Shown here in pieces: positions 8,735 to 16,862 of a stretch of 32,912 nt of DNA (the stretch's first letter is position 1; each line of letters opens with the position of its first letter). Source of the DNA: Terriglobales bacterium (lineage in GTDB: Bacteria; Acidobacteriota; Terriglobia; Terriglobales; Acidobacteriaceae); NCBI GenBank assembly GCA_025934025.1, contig JAICYU010000016.1:1-32912 (forward strand). The letters are read 5' to 3'. The notes beneath the pieces were generated by a model that made no database searches, was not told the origin of the DNA, and saw only the letters and a list, made by a program, of their open reading frames with translations. Made by a program: the position numbers and the translations under genes.

Positions 8735-8950
8735 CTATGCTGCTTTTGCTGCTTTCTTTCGCTCCGCCCAGCGCTTTTTCATCATTTCTGATATGCGCCT
8801 TTTAGCGGCTGCGCTCAAGTGCCGTCTGCCGCGTCTTCCACGGCCTGGTCCGACGCCTCGGCGCCCCATGGAACCGCGCAGAGCCGATATTGCCTGGTCT
8901 AGACGGTCCCTTTCAGTTTCTAACTCTGAGATGATTTGTTGCGTATCCAT
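8735..8950 (-). CDS. Small basic DNA-binding-like protein (paralog A)
   Basis: A 71-residue, strongly basic protein. An N-terminal acidic helix (IISELETERDRLDQAISALR) looks like a short coiled coil. A flexible Gly/Arg stretch (GPGRGRRGRRH) resembles AT-hook linkers. The C-terminal part (LSAAAKRRISEMMKKRWAERK) resembles the NUMOD3-type DNA-binding helix. It is clearly paralogous to the 75-residue gene at 19775-20002, sharing the MDTxxIISELETERDRL start and the LSAxA(K/R)R(K/R)I..KRRWA end. The ATG has AAGGAG five bases upstream. A nucleoid-associated or regulatory role is inferred, not shown. Homologous small proteins are usually annotated as hypothetical. Confidence 0.75.
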   Translation of the reverse strand: MDTQQIISELETERDRLDQAISALRGSMGRRGVGPGRGRRGRRHLSAAAKRRISEMMKKRWAERKKAAKAA

Positions 8951-9445
8951 ATGGCTCCTTCCGTGCGGCCCATGCTACCAGCCATAGAAAGGTGCCGCAA
9001 GAGAATAGTTTGGTTTTTTTCAAGTACCAAATTACTTCACTCACAACTATGCGATACGGTAGTTTCAGACTCATAACGGAAACCAGACCGACCAAAGACT
9101 CTTAAGCGTGCGACCGCTGATTCCTTAATTTGTATTCCTGCGACCGATTTTTGATTGTAAAAGAGCGCAGTTCGCTTAATCTCCTTCTCGGACAGTCCGT
9201 TTTGAAGTCTCTAGCGGGGGCGGTCAAGACTACTTCGTTGGTTCTAATCGTTTCTCTGGACTGCCAAGTACTGCTGACCGGATACAAGTCAGATTGGGAA
9301 CTGAGGGTAGGGAGGCGCAAGGAAGCCATTGGGCGTGCATTCTTGCTGCTTGCACAACCATCTCCGGAACAGAATCCGGTATCTCTACGTCTCCTGTCAT
9401 CAATCGGTAGGCTGCCTGCCGCGAAAATGCTAATCTTTGAGCACA
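8951..9445. other. Gene-poor stretch upstream of hemE
   Basis: Nearly 500 bases without a convincing gene. Open frames on both strands exist here but have no recognisable motif, carry atypical composition and run into hemE in the wrong frame. The base composition is lower in GC than in neighbouring genes. It must hold the hem operon promoter and the small basic gene's promoter, but I could not identify boxes with confidence. A decayed gene fragment is possible. Confidence 0.5.
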
Positions 9446-10519
9446 ATGTCGGCTCCCAATTCAAGGTTTGTCCGCGCTTGCCGCTGCGAACCGGTAGACG
9501 TGACTCCAATCTGGCTCATGCGCCAGGCCGGACGCTACATGGCCGAATACCGTGCCGTGCGCAAGCAACACTCGATCCTGGAAATCTGCAAAACGCCGGC
9601 ATTGGCCGCCGAGGTAACCATTACTGCGGCGGAGAAGCTGGACGTGGATGCGGCAATTATTTTTGCGGACCTGCTGCTGCCGCTCGAGGTGATGGACCTG
9701 CCTTTTCACTTCGAAGCCGGCGAGGGACCCGTGATAGAGAGTCCAGTGCGAACGCCCCAAGATGTGCAGCGGCTGGAGACGAATCGCGCGTCTGACTTGG
9801 GCTATGTTGCTGAATCGGTGCGCCTGGTGGTGAAGCACTTTGGCGCGAAGCTGCCGGTGATTGGCTTCTGCGGCGCGCCTTTTACTCTGGCCAGTTACAT
9901 GATCGAGGGCGGCGGCTCGCGCAATTACATCCACACCAAGCGGCTTATGTATACCGAGCCCGATGCCTGGCGCGGGTTGATGGGCAAGCTGGTGGAGGTG
10001 CTGGCAGCTTACGCGACGGAGCAGGTTTCTGCCGGAGCTGATGCCTTACAAGTATTTGATAGCTGGGTGGGCTGCCTGAGCGTGGAAGATTACCGTCGCT
10101 ACGTGTTGCCGTTCGCCACTGATCTGGTCAAGCGGCTGCAGAAGACGAACGTGCCTGTGATCTATTTCGGCACGGACTCGGCAACACTGCTGCCCTCGAT
10201 GAAAGAGACCGGGGCAGAGGTGATTGGGGTGGACTGGCGCCTCCCTCTGGACCAGGCGTGGAGCAGCCTGAAGTTCAAAGGAGCGGTGCAGGGCAATCTC
10301 GATCCGGTGCTGCTCTTTGCCGGTCAGGAGCAGATTCGCGAGCGCACCGCCATGATCTTAAAACAGGCGGACGGGCGGCCTGGCCACATCTTCAATCTTG
10401 GTCACGGAATCTTACCGGAAACGCCCGTTGAGAACGTGCGCGCTCTGGTGCAGTTTGTCAGAGAGTTAAGTCCCAGGTACTCCACTCCCGTCCACGGTAG
10501 TGCTGGAGCGGCGCAATGA
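9446..10519 (+). CDS. hemE: Uroporphyrinogen decarboxylase
   Basis: This enzyme removes four carboxyl groups from uroporphyrinogen III to give coproporphyrinogen III in the cytoplasm. Both family signatures are present: PIWLMRQAGRYMAEYR near the N-terminus and GFCGAPFTLASYMIEGG at about residues 139-155. The catalytic Asp lies in AAIIFADLLLPLEVM. The product of 357 residues is of normal length. The ATG at 9446 is preferred over an in-frame TTG at 9437; neither has a strong ribosome site. The gene is first in a hemE-hemH-hemY operon, with an ATGA overlap (10516-10519) to hemH. Confidence 0.97.
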   Translation: MSAPNSRFVRACRCEPVDVTPIWLMRQAGRYMAEYRAVRKQHSILEICKTPALAAEVTITAAEKLDVDAAIIFADLLLPLEVMDLPFHFEAGEGPVIESPVRTPQDVQRLETNRASDLGYVAESVRLVVKHFGAKLPVIGFCGAPFTLASYMIEGGGSRNYIHTKRLMYTEPDAWRGLMGKLVEVLAAYATEQVSAGADALQVFDSWVGCLSVEDYRRYVLPFATDLVKRLQKTNVPVIYFGTDSATLLPSMKETGAEVIGVDWRLPLDQAWSSLKFKGAVQGNLDPVLLFAGQEQIRERTAMILKQADGRPGHIFNLGHGILPETPVENVRALVQFVRELSPRYSTPVHGSAGAAQ

Positions 10520-11433
10520 CAAGGAAAACAGCCGTCCTGTTGCTGGCGCACGGCAGCCCTGACTCGCCTGTTGATGTGCCTGAGTTCATGAAACACATTA
10601 CCGGGGGCCGGCCCGTGCCAGATGCAGTGCTCGAAGAAGTAAAACATCGCTACGGTCTGATCGGGAAGTCTCCACTTACGGAAATCACCCAAGCCCAAGC
10701 TGAGGGCTTACGTCAAAAGCTGGGATTACCTGTCTATCTCGGCATGCGAAACTGGCGGCCGTTCATCGCCGATGCGGTACGCGAGATGATGAGCAGCGGA
10801 GTGGAGCAGGTGCTGGCCATCTGCCTGGCGCCGCAGAACTCCTCCACCAGCACAGGGCTCTATCGCAAGGCGCTGATGGCCGAATCGAAACCTGAGGTCA
10901 GCGTAAATTTTGTCGAGGCGTGGCACGATCATCCTTTATTGATCCAGGCTTTTGCGGAAAAACTTGAGCCGGTCTGGCGTCGCGCGAGTAGTGAACTGCA
11001 ATCTCCTGCTCCAGTAATCTTTACGGCTCACAGCGTGCCTACGCGCACCATCCAGGCGGGTGATCCTTACGAGCAGCAGGCCAAAGAGACAGCGCAACTT
11101 GTGGCCGGACGAATTTCCGGGCTCGCGCCGGAACTATGGCGATTTGCATTTCAGAGTCAGGGCATGTCGGGCGGCCCGTGGCTCGGGCCGACGGTGGAAA
11201 GCGCGATGCTGGAATTCAAAAAGCAGGGGCATAAAGGCGTTGTGATTGCGCCCGTAGGTTTCGTTTGCGATCACGTAGAGGTGCTCTATGACGTGGACAT
11301 CGCCTTCCGCCAGTTTGCTTCCGAACAGGGACTCAGTCTCTGGCGACCTGAGTCACTGAATGCTTCGCCCACCTTTATTGCCGCGCTGGCAAGTCTGGCC
11401 GCATCACGCCTGGGCGTGGCCTCGCCCGCATGA
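10516..11433 (+). CDS. hemH: Ferrochelatase (proto- or coproporphyrin)
   Basis: This enzyme inserts Fe2+ into a porphyrin to make heme or coproheme. The 305-residue protein begins TAVLLLAHGSPDS, has the metal-site His in FTAHSVPTRT and the conserved acidic segment GFVCDHVEVLYDVD near the C-terminus. No C-terminal membrane extension is seen, so it should be soluble, as in Bacillus. It is coupled by 4-base overlaps to hemE before and hemY after. The gene order hemE-hemH-hemY is that of the Bacillus operon, where the enzyme uses coproporphyrin; which substrate applies here cannot be decided without HemQ/ChdC or HemN data. Confidence 0.93.
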   Translation: MTRKTAVLLLAHGSPDSPVDVPEFMKHITGGRPVPDAVLEEVKHRYGLIGKSPLTEITQAQAEGLRQKLGLPVYLGMRNWRPFIADAVREMMSSGVEQVLAICLAPQNSSTSTGLYRKALMAESKPEVSVNFVEAWHDHPLLIQAFAEKLEPVWRRASSELQSPAPVIFTAHSVPTRTIQAGDPYEQQAKETAQLVAGRISGLAPELWRFAFQSQGMSGGPWLGPTVESAMLEFKKQGHKGVVIAPVGFVCDHVEVLYDVDIAFRQFASEQGLSLWRPESLNASPTFIAALASLAASRLGVASPA

Positions 11434-12812
11434 GGCGTGTCGCGATTATCGGAGGCGGTATCGCGGGGCTTAGCGCGGCATTTCATCTGGAGCGCGCGCG
11501 CCGCGACGGAGTGCATCTGGATTGGACGCTTTTCGAGAAATCTGAGCGCGTTGGCGGCGTTATCAAGACTGAAACCGACAGTGGCTTTGTTCTCGAAGCC
11601 GGCCCTGATTCCTTTCTCACCGCAAAACCTGAAGGCGCGCAGTTCTGCTGCGATCTCGGCATCGGCGATCAGTTGACCTACTCCAATGACGCGACGCGCA
11701 AAACGTATGTGCTGCTGCGAGGTCGCCTGGTTGAGATTCCTCCCGGACTGGAGTTCATGGTTCCCACGCGGGTATGGCCGATTGCATCCTCACCCCTCTT
11801 TTCATTTCGGACCAAGCTTCGCATGGTTGGCGAATTGTTCACCTCAGCTTCGCACCACGATCAGGACGAAAGCGTAGGTGATTTTGTCCGGCGGCATTTT
11901 GGCCAGGAGATGATGGAGCGTGTGGCCGAGCCGCTGCTGGCGGGAGTGTACGGCGGCAATGCGGATGAAATGAGCCTACGCGCCGTCCTGCCGCGCTTTG
12001 CAGAGATGGAGCGCAACAGCGGCAGCCTGGTAAGGGCCACGCTTAAATCGCGGGCAAGCCGGCGAAACACCGGCTCTCTGGCCCAGCCATTGTTCACATC
12101 TTTGAAAGCTGGAATGCAGCAGATGGTTGATGCCGCCACCGCATCATTGCCTCCCGAACGAATCCGTCTGCGGGCCTGCGTAAGCACAGTGCAGCCCTGC
12201 AATGACGACTGGCAGGTCATGACGGGGGATCAGACGGGGAGATTTCAAGCGGTGCTGCTGGCCTTGCCCTCAGTGATCGCAGCCGGCCTGCTGCGGCGGT
12301 TTCATCCCGCGTTGATCGAAGGCCTGCGGCAGATCCCCTATTCGTCTTCCGCTGCCGTAGTGCTTGGCTACGCAGACGCGCGCCTTCCTGCGGGACACGG
12401 ATTCCTGGCGCCTCGAACTGAAGATCGCAAGATGATGGCTTGCACCTTTGTCCATCGCAAGTTTTCCGATCGGGCGCCCGAAGGGGCTGCCCTTCTCCGT
12501 TGTTTCTTTTCCAGCTCGCGCTTCCCTGATTTGCTGAATCAGAGCGATGATGAGCTTTTGAAGATTGCGCGCTCCGAGCTCAAACAAATCCTGGGCCTTG
12601 CCGCTGATCCCTGCCTGCGACGAGTGTTTCGCTGGGAGTCGGCACTGCCGCAATACGGCGTTGGCCATCTTGAACGGGTCGCAGAAATGGAGCGGATGCT
12701 GGCGGAAATTCCCGGAGTGCAGATCATAGGAAATTCATTTCACGGTGTGGGAATTCCGGACTGCATCAAGTCAGGCAAACAGGCAGCAGATGTCTTCCTA
12801 AGAACTCTATGA
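11430..12812 (+). CDS. hemY: Oxygen-dependent protoporphyrinogen/coproporphyrinogen oxidase
   Basis: An FAD-dependent oxidase of the HemY (PPOX) type, 460 residues. The N-terminus has the dinucleotide-binding motif VAIIGGGIAGLSAAFHLE, then FEKSERVGGVIKTE and FVLEAGPDSFLT, as in all PPOX enzymes. The C-terminus closes with IIGNSFHGVGIPDCIKSGKQ, the second FAD-contacting segment. It oxidises proto- or coproporphyrinogen with O2, giving H2O2. It starts in an ATGA overlap with hemH and ends the operon; a weak GC hairpin (arms at 12814-12818 and 12825-12829) follows the stop codon. Confidence 0.93.
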   Translation: MRRVAIIGGGIAGLSAAFHLERARRDGVHLDWTLFEKSERVGGVIKTETDSGFVLEAGPDSFLTAKPEGAQFCCDLGIGDQLTYSNDATRKTYVLLRGRLVEIPPGLEFMVPTRVWPIASSPLFSFRTKLRMVGELFTSASHHDQDESVGDFVRRHFGQEMMERVAEPLLAGVYGGNADEMSLRAVLPRFAEMERNSGSLVRATLKSRASRRNTGSLAQPLFTSLKAGMQQMVDAATASLPPERIRLRACVSTVQPCNDDWQVMTGDQTGRFQAVLLALPSVIAAGLLRRFHPALIEGLRQIPYSSSAAVVLGYADARLPAGHGFLAPRTEDRKMMACTFVHRKFSDRAPEGAALLRCFFSSSRFPDLLNQSDDELLKIARSELKQILGLAADPCLRRVFRWESALPQYGVGHLERVAEMERMLAEIPGVQIIGNSFHGVGIPDCIKSGKQAADVFLRTL

Positions 12813-12908
12813 TCGCCGACAAAACGGCGGTCGGACGAATTCACACTTGATCGCCCTAAATACAGCCGGCTTTCACAGACCGCGATCAGTCCGCCACGGA
12901 ATTCTCGT

Positions 12909-14126
12909 TCAGAACTGAAACATATCGCTAATGTCGTTTCCCTGCTGGTTGCGTGTGTTTAGCGCCGGCAGCCCAAACGTCTTTTGAATGAACTGCAGGA
13001 TTGAGACATCGTCCATCTGCACGTGCGAGATGTAGTTCTTTTTCGCCAGAGGCGAGATCACGATCATAGGCACGCGTATCCCGAGTCCCTCGTTTCCGAA
13101 CGCTGGCACGGGGTCAGTCTGCGGAGGAGGCACGTGGTCATACCATCCGCCGCTCGAATCCCAAACAACGACTACTGCCGCGTTGTTCCAGATGGGCGAG
13201 GCCTGGACGCTCTTGAGAAAGCCATCGAGCCATGTAATGCCGTCGGTCACGGGAACGCCGAGGGCCGGGTGCATGTCATGCCGGGCGCCTGCTTGCACAA
13301 AGGCTACTGCGGGGAAGCTGCCGGAGGCCAGATCAGTGTCAAACGCAGAGAGGTCCTTCACATTGGGCGCGCTGTGCGAATCAGTAAAGAACTGGAAGGG
13401 GTTCTCCTGCGGGACGTAATCGCCACACTGGTTGAGTTTTTCATGGTACCAGGCCCACGTGAGCCCCTTGGAGGCGACCTGATCGCCGATGTGCTGAAAC
13501 GTGTACGGCTGTTGCGTGGTGATTCCGGTGTTGCAGGGCGCAAAGAAAGGCTGAATGCTGAACGGGAACTGGTTATCGTCAGCCGCGATGAGCATGAGCT
13601 GGTTCGAAGGAGCATCACCCATCACGGACGGGAAGAAATTATCCGCCAGCGCAAATTGCTGCGCCCATCCCCAAAGAGTGCTCATGCCGGTGGTCGCGGC
13701 ATCGTAGTGGCCCATGGCGTTATCGCCGTTGGTGAACGCGAACTTGTCCATCAGTCCCTGGTCCCAGGAATCCACCAGCGGGCCGCGCGTATGGGAAAAA
13801 TCAGCGGTCGCCAAATCGGTAAGGACAAAGGGAGTAACGGTCTTGCCCGCAGCATCCCGCTGGGAGAATCCCGCGCCTGAAGGCGTTATGCCGTTGGCGA
13901 GGGGGAACTCGCCGAACAGATTGTCAAAGCTGCGGTTCTGCATTACCACCACAATGATGTTCTTGATGGTGGCGGATGAAGGAGTCGGGTTGGGATCGGG
14001 AGTGGGCGTGGGAGAAGGCCCAGGAGCGCTGCTCATTCCTCCACCACAACCCGCCAATGCGCCCAGCAAGGCGAGCAATAGCGTTAACTGAATTGTCCGT
14101 CTCAAACGAGTGCACCTCAGCATCAT
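12909..14126 (-). CDS. Phospholipase C / acid phosphatase-like lipoprotein with altered metal site
   Basis: A 405-residue secreted lipoprotein of the phosphoesterase family that includes bacterial phospholipase C and AcpA. The signal peptide ends in LLGALAGC, a lipobox. A Pro/Ser/Thr/Gly linker (about residues 28-50) leads to the catalytic domain. The family motif normally reads ENRSFD; here it reads MQNRSFDNLFG, so the metal-binding Glu is Gln. The later motif, usually with two adjacent acidic residues before GG, reads VVWDSSGGWYDHVPPP, so the second acid is Ser. In AcpA those positions bind the active-site metal. The region GDAPSNQLMLIAADD keeps a candidate nucleophile Ser. It may be weakened, use another mechanism, or act as a binding protein. 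It is a single gene convergent with the hem operon. Confidence 0.85.
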   Translation of the reverse strand: MMLRCTRLRRTIQLTLLLALLGALAGCGGGMSSAPGPSPTPTPDPNPTPSSATIKNIIVVVMQNRSFDNLFGEFPLANGITPSGAGFSQRDAAGKTVTPFVLTDLATADFSHTRGPLVDSWDQGLMDKFAFTNGDNAMGHYDAATTGMSTLWGWAQQFALADNFFPSVMGDAPSNQLMLIAADDNQFPFSIQPFFAPCNTGITTQQPYTFQHIGDQVASKGLTWAWYHEKLNQCGDYVPQENPFQFFTDSHSAPNVKDLSAFDTDLASGSFPAVAFVQAGARHDMHPALGVPVTDGITWLDGFLKSVQASPIWNNAAVVVVWDSSGGWYDHVPPPQTDPVPAFGNEGLGIRVPMIVISPLAKKNYISHVQMDDVSILQFIQKTFGLPALNTRNQQGNDISDMFQF

Positions 14127-14242
14127 TGGAGAGGCAGAACATGTGAGCAGTTGGCTAAGGTGTCACAGGTTTTTAACTCTGAAACGGACGGGGGCTCCCG
14201 CCTTAATCGCCTTAGCACTCGGTTGGAAACGATGTCCAGCGG

Positions 14243-14548
14243 TCAGGCGCTCATATTGACTGCGCCTTCATGCAGCCATTCGCGTTCTGAAGCCCAGCGG
14301 CGCAGTTTGACGGGATTGAGGATTTCAGGATTGGCTGCAAGGAAATCAACCATCAAACCGGGAGCAAGAAGTTCAAATGCGCGCATCAGATCGGCGGTTC
14401 GGAGAGCGCCGGCACGCATGCCGGCCGGCGATGCCATCCAGTGCCGCAATTCCGCGATTACTTCTGGTTGTTCCATGTGGTCGCGGACAAAGACTTGCAA
14501 TTCATGCATCAGCGTAAGCAGCACAGTGTCATTCAATTCGCCGGACAT
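14243..14548 (-). CDS. Hypothetical small protein
   Basis: A protein of 101 residues with no recognised family. The ATG at 14548 (MSGELNDTVLL) is chosen because AGGAG lies nine bases upstream; the frame is open 20 codons further but without a ribosome site. It is predicted helical, with HELQVFVRDHMEQPEV, ELRHWMASPAGMRAGALRTADLMRAF and LLAPGLMVDFLAANPEIL. No signal peptide, membrane segment or Cys motif is seen. It lies 116 bases upstream of the phosphoesterase gene in the same direction. Confidence 0.55.
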   Translation of the reverse strand: MSGELNDTVLLTLMHELQVFVRDHMEQPEVIAELRHWMASPAGMRAGALRTADLMRAFELLAPGLMVDFLAANPEILNPVKLRRWASEREWLHEGAVNMSA

Positions 14549-14726
14549 CGGGGGAAGCTCCTGAAATTTTGTTTGACGCCATTTTGCCGGCATCGCATTA
14601 CATGGCAATTAGAAAGCCATTAGAGATGCTAATCGGCTGAGATTCTACTCCTGATCTCTCGTGACCCGGCAGGGTGCTGAGATCGCTATTACCCTCGTCC
14701 CCCATGATCCTCTATGCTTTGAGGGC

Positions 14727-15425
14727 ATGTTCCTCAGAATCGGATCTAGCGTTTGGCTTGTGCTTCTTCTTGCGGTAGCTTGCGATCGCCCGAACGCGGG
14801 GTCAAAGCCTGGCAGTCAAGCCGCAGCGCCGTTCACTTCTGCCGACCATTCTGCGAGCATACAGAAGGCCGATTCGCCGCAACTTGCAGCCGTTGTGGAG
14901 CAAATTGTGGCAGCGGCACATCGCAGTGGTTCAGTCATTTACCGCGTGGAATGTGGTCCAGAGCGGAGCCTCGCGGAAAATCTCACATTCCCGCCTTCGC
15001 CCACCACCCAGCCAATGAAAGAAGCCTTGGACCAACTAATGCACAGCTATCCCGGACTCAAGTGGGAGGACTCCGCTAGCGGGGTGCGTGTGCTCGACTC
15101 CCGCGTTACTGCCGGGCTGCTGAAGGTCCGAATTCCGGAATTTACCGTGGTGGAAGACCGCGATGCAGAGACTGCTCTGGCGGCTCTCTGGCGCACGCCG
15201 GAAGTGATCCGCTACATGGCGGCCCACGATCTTCGTTCAGCCCGCAGCAGCACAAAGCAGACAAGACGCAGCCGCGGGGTTGTAGTGATTCATATGAAGA
15301 ATGCGACAGTAGAAGAGATTGTGCAACGGATTGCGGCCAGTTATCTCAATGGCGGAAGCCGTTTCTGGAGCTACCGCGAGTGCCGGCGCGGAACTGAAAC
15401 CCTGGTTGAAGTAAAAATCCTGTAA
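14727..15425 (+). CDS. Small secreted lipoprotein, STN-like region possible
   Basis: A 232-residue lipoprotein: a hydrophobic signal (SVWLVLLLAVAC) with a lipobox Cys at about residue 19, followed by a Ser/Ala/Gly-rich linker. The ATG at 14727 is preferred to a GTG at 14661 because it sets the signal peptide at the N-terminus; GAGGG directly before it is very close. The middle part (VVEQIVAAAHRSGSVIYRVE, MKEALDQLMHSYPGLKWEDSASGVRVLDS) has the alternating helix-strand pattern of STN/secretin-and-TonB short domains. The C-terminal half repeats such a pattern (VEEIVQRIAASY). Function unknown. Confidence 0.55.
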   Translation: MFLRIGSSVWLVLLLAVACDRPNAGSKPGSQAAAPFTSADHSASIQKADSPQLAAVVEQIVAAAHRSGSVIYRVECGPERSLAENLTFPPSPTTQPMKEALDQLMHSYPGLKWEDSASGVRVLDSRVTAGLLKVRIPEFTVVEDRDAETALAALWRTPEVIRYMAAHDLRSARSSTKQTRRSRGVVVIHMKNATVEEIVQRIAASYLNGGSRFWSYRECRRGTETLVEVKIL

Positions 15426-15479
15426 TTCGGCACTTTTGCTGTTTCTTCCACAGGCTAGTTGCGGTTATGCTGCTCAGGA

Positions 15480-16289
15480 ATGGCAATCCGGATGACAGTT
15501 CTGGCCAGCGGCAGCCGTGGCAACTGCACTGTTCTCTCCAGCGACCAGGCAAGCATCCTGGTGGATGCGGGACTTTCCTGTAAAGAGACGCTTAAAAGGA
15601 TGCGGGCTGCGGGCGAAGATCCGCACAGGCTAAAAGGCATCATCATCTCCCACGAACACCAGGACCACGTGGCCGGATTGCAGGTGCTGGCGCGCAAGCT
15701 GCAGATTCCCGTTTACATTACTGAACCCACTTATTTTCGCTGGCGCAGTGACCACAAGGACGCCGAAGGCAGGCCTGCAACGCTTGAGCGTTGCGAACAC
15801 TTCCAGGCAGGATCGGTCTTTAGCATCGCTGATATCACCGTGACGCCGTTTACGATCCCCCACGATGCCGCGGATCCCTGCGGGTTCACCTTCAGAAGCG
15901 CCGGAATCAAGGTTGGGGTTGTGACGGACCTCGGTTACCTGGCAGCCAATGTGAAGATGCATCTGCGCGCTTGTGACGGCCTGATGATCGAATCTAACCA
16001 TGATCTCGAGATGCTGCGTACCGGCCCCTATCCGTGGATGGTGAAGCAGCGGGTCATGAGCCGGGTGGGCCATCTGTCGAACGCAGCACTCGCGGAATTC
16101 TTTGCCAGTGAATACGACCGCAAAGCGGCATTTCTGGTGCTGGCCCACTTGTCCCAGGAGAACAACCATCCGGAATTAGCCCGGCAAAGTGCATTAGAAG
16201 CCCTGGGTATCGCCGTGAGCCTGTTTCCTTCGGCGACGATAACTTTGGCCGAACAGGACAAGCCATTGCAGCCGTTCACCCTGGGGTGA
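15480..16289 (+). CDS. YycJ/WalJ-type MBL-fold metallo-hydrolase
   Basis: A 269-residue cytoplasmic metallo-beta-lactamase-fold protein. The fold begins with VLASGSRGNCTVL, and the di-zinc motif is SHEHQDHVAGL (HxHxDH). Later ligands fit PHDAADPCGF, VTDLGYL and IESNHDLEML, and the C-terminal LAHLSQENNHPELA is typical of the YycJ/WalJ subfamily, some members of which act as 5'-3' DNA exonucleases. The start is ambiguous: ATG at 15480 has AGGA abutting it, while ATG at 15492 has the same AGGA twelve bases upstream. It is followed by the small membrane zinc-motif gene after 37 bases, so possibly cotranscribed. Confidence 0.88.
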   Translation: MAIRMTVLASGSRGNCTVLSSDQASILVDAGLSCKETLKRMRAAGEDPHRLKGIIISHEHQDHVAGLQVLARKLQIPVYITEPTYFRWRSDHKDAEGRPATLERCEHFQAGSVFSIADITVTPFTIPHDAADPCGFTFRSAGIKVGVVTDLGYLAANVKMHLRACDGLMIESNHDLEMLRTGPYPWMVKQRVMSRVGHLSNAALAEFFASEYDRKAAFLVLAHLSQENNHPELARQSALEALGIAVSLFPSATITLAEQDKPLQPFTLG

Positions 16290-16326
16290 GAAGATAGAGT
16301 TGGAGTAGAGTACCCAATCGCAAAGC

Positions 16327-16773
16327 ATGCGTACCAGTTGCAGTGATCGTGTTGTCGGAGACATTCTGGCGGGCTGGCGCTACGATATCTCCGGTCTTGC
16401 CCCGGAGATGCGGCTGGACTATGAACAACATCTTCTGGAATGCGGCTACTGCCACTCGCGCCAGTTTCTCCACCGCGCCATAGATATCGGATTAATGATT
16501 GTGGCCAGCATCTCCGCTCTGCTCTTTCTCGTCGCATTTGGAGCTGTTCGACATTTCTCGCCACGGCACGCGCTGGTCCTGGAACTGATTGCTTTGGCTG
16601 GGTTCTTGTTCTTTAGCGTGGTTTGGCTCATTGTAGCTGTTGCTACGCCTGCTCCGGTGGTGGTGGCGGATGTCGCGAGAATTCATGCCCGCCGTATTCA
16701 TGATCGCTTGCCGCACCAGATCAAGGATAAGCTTCCCGAGATTACTCAAGAGTTCCTGAAGAAAACACCTTAA
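16327..16773 (+). CDS. Small membrane protein with anti-sigma-type zinc motif
   Basis: A 148-residue protein. The N-terminal 45 residues have a single-turn zinc pattern: YEQHLLECGYCHSR, an H-x3-C-x2-C motif as in anti-sigma ZAS domains, with an earlier Cys at residue 5. Two hydrophobic helices follow (about residues 56-76 and 86-107: IVASISALLFLVAFG; LELIALAGFLFFSVVWLIVAV). A basic tail (ARIHARRIHDRLPHQIKDKLP) is probably cytoplasmic. This is the layout of a membrane anti-sigma factor or redox sensor, but no sigma gene is adjacent; the only one in the window is 5.5 kb away. Function inferred. Confidence 0.65.
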   Translation: MRTSCSDRVVGDILAGWRYDISGLAPEMRLDYEQHLLECGYCHSRQFLHRAIDIGLMIVASISALLFLVAFGAVRHFSPRHALVLELIALAGFLFFSVVWLIVAVATPAPVVVADVARIHARRIHDRLPHQIKDKLPEITQEFLKKTP

Positions 16774-16809
16774 TAGGAATTCGAGCGAGGATCCCCATCA
16801 CACAAAAAA

Positions 16810-16836
16810 GAAGCCGCCTTGTGGTGGCTTCTCTTT
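16810..16836. terminator. Bidirectional hairpin terminator
   Basis: GAAGCCGCC (16810-16818) pairs with GGTGGCTTC (16823-16831), with one G-U pair and a four-base loop. A T-rich CTCTTTG follows on the plus strand; on the minus strand the arm is followed by six T. It sits between converging genes. Confidence 0.8.
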
Positions 16837-16862
16837 GTTCACGCTAAATGCGATTCAAGAAC

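Noticed and set aside
9130-9795. A 221-residue plus-strand open frame
   Set aside because: It overlaps hemE in another frame for much of its length and has no recognisable motif.
12814-12829. Terminator after hemY
   Set aside because: Only a five-base stem with no T-run; too weak to call.
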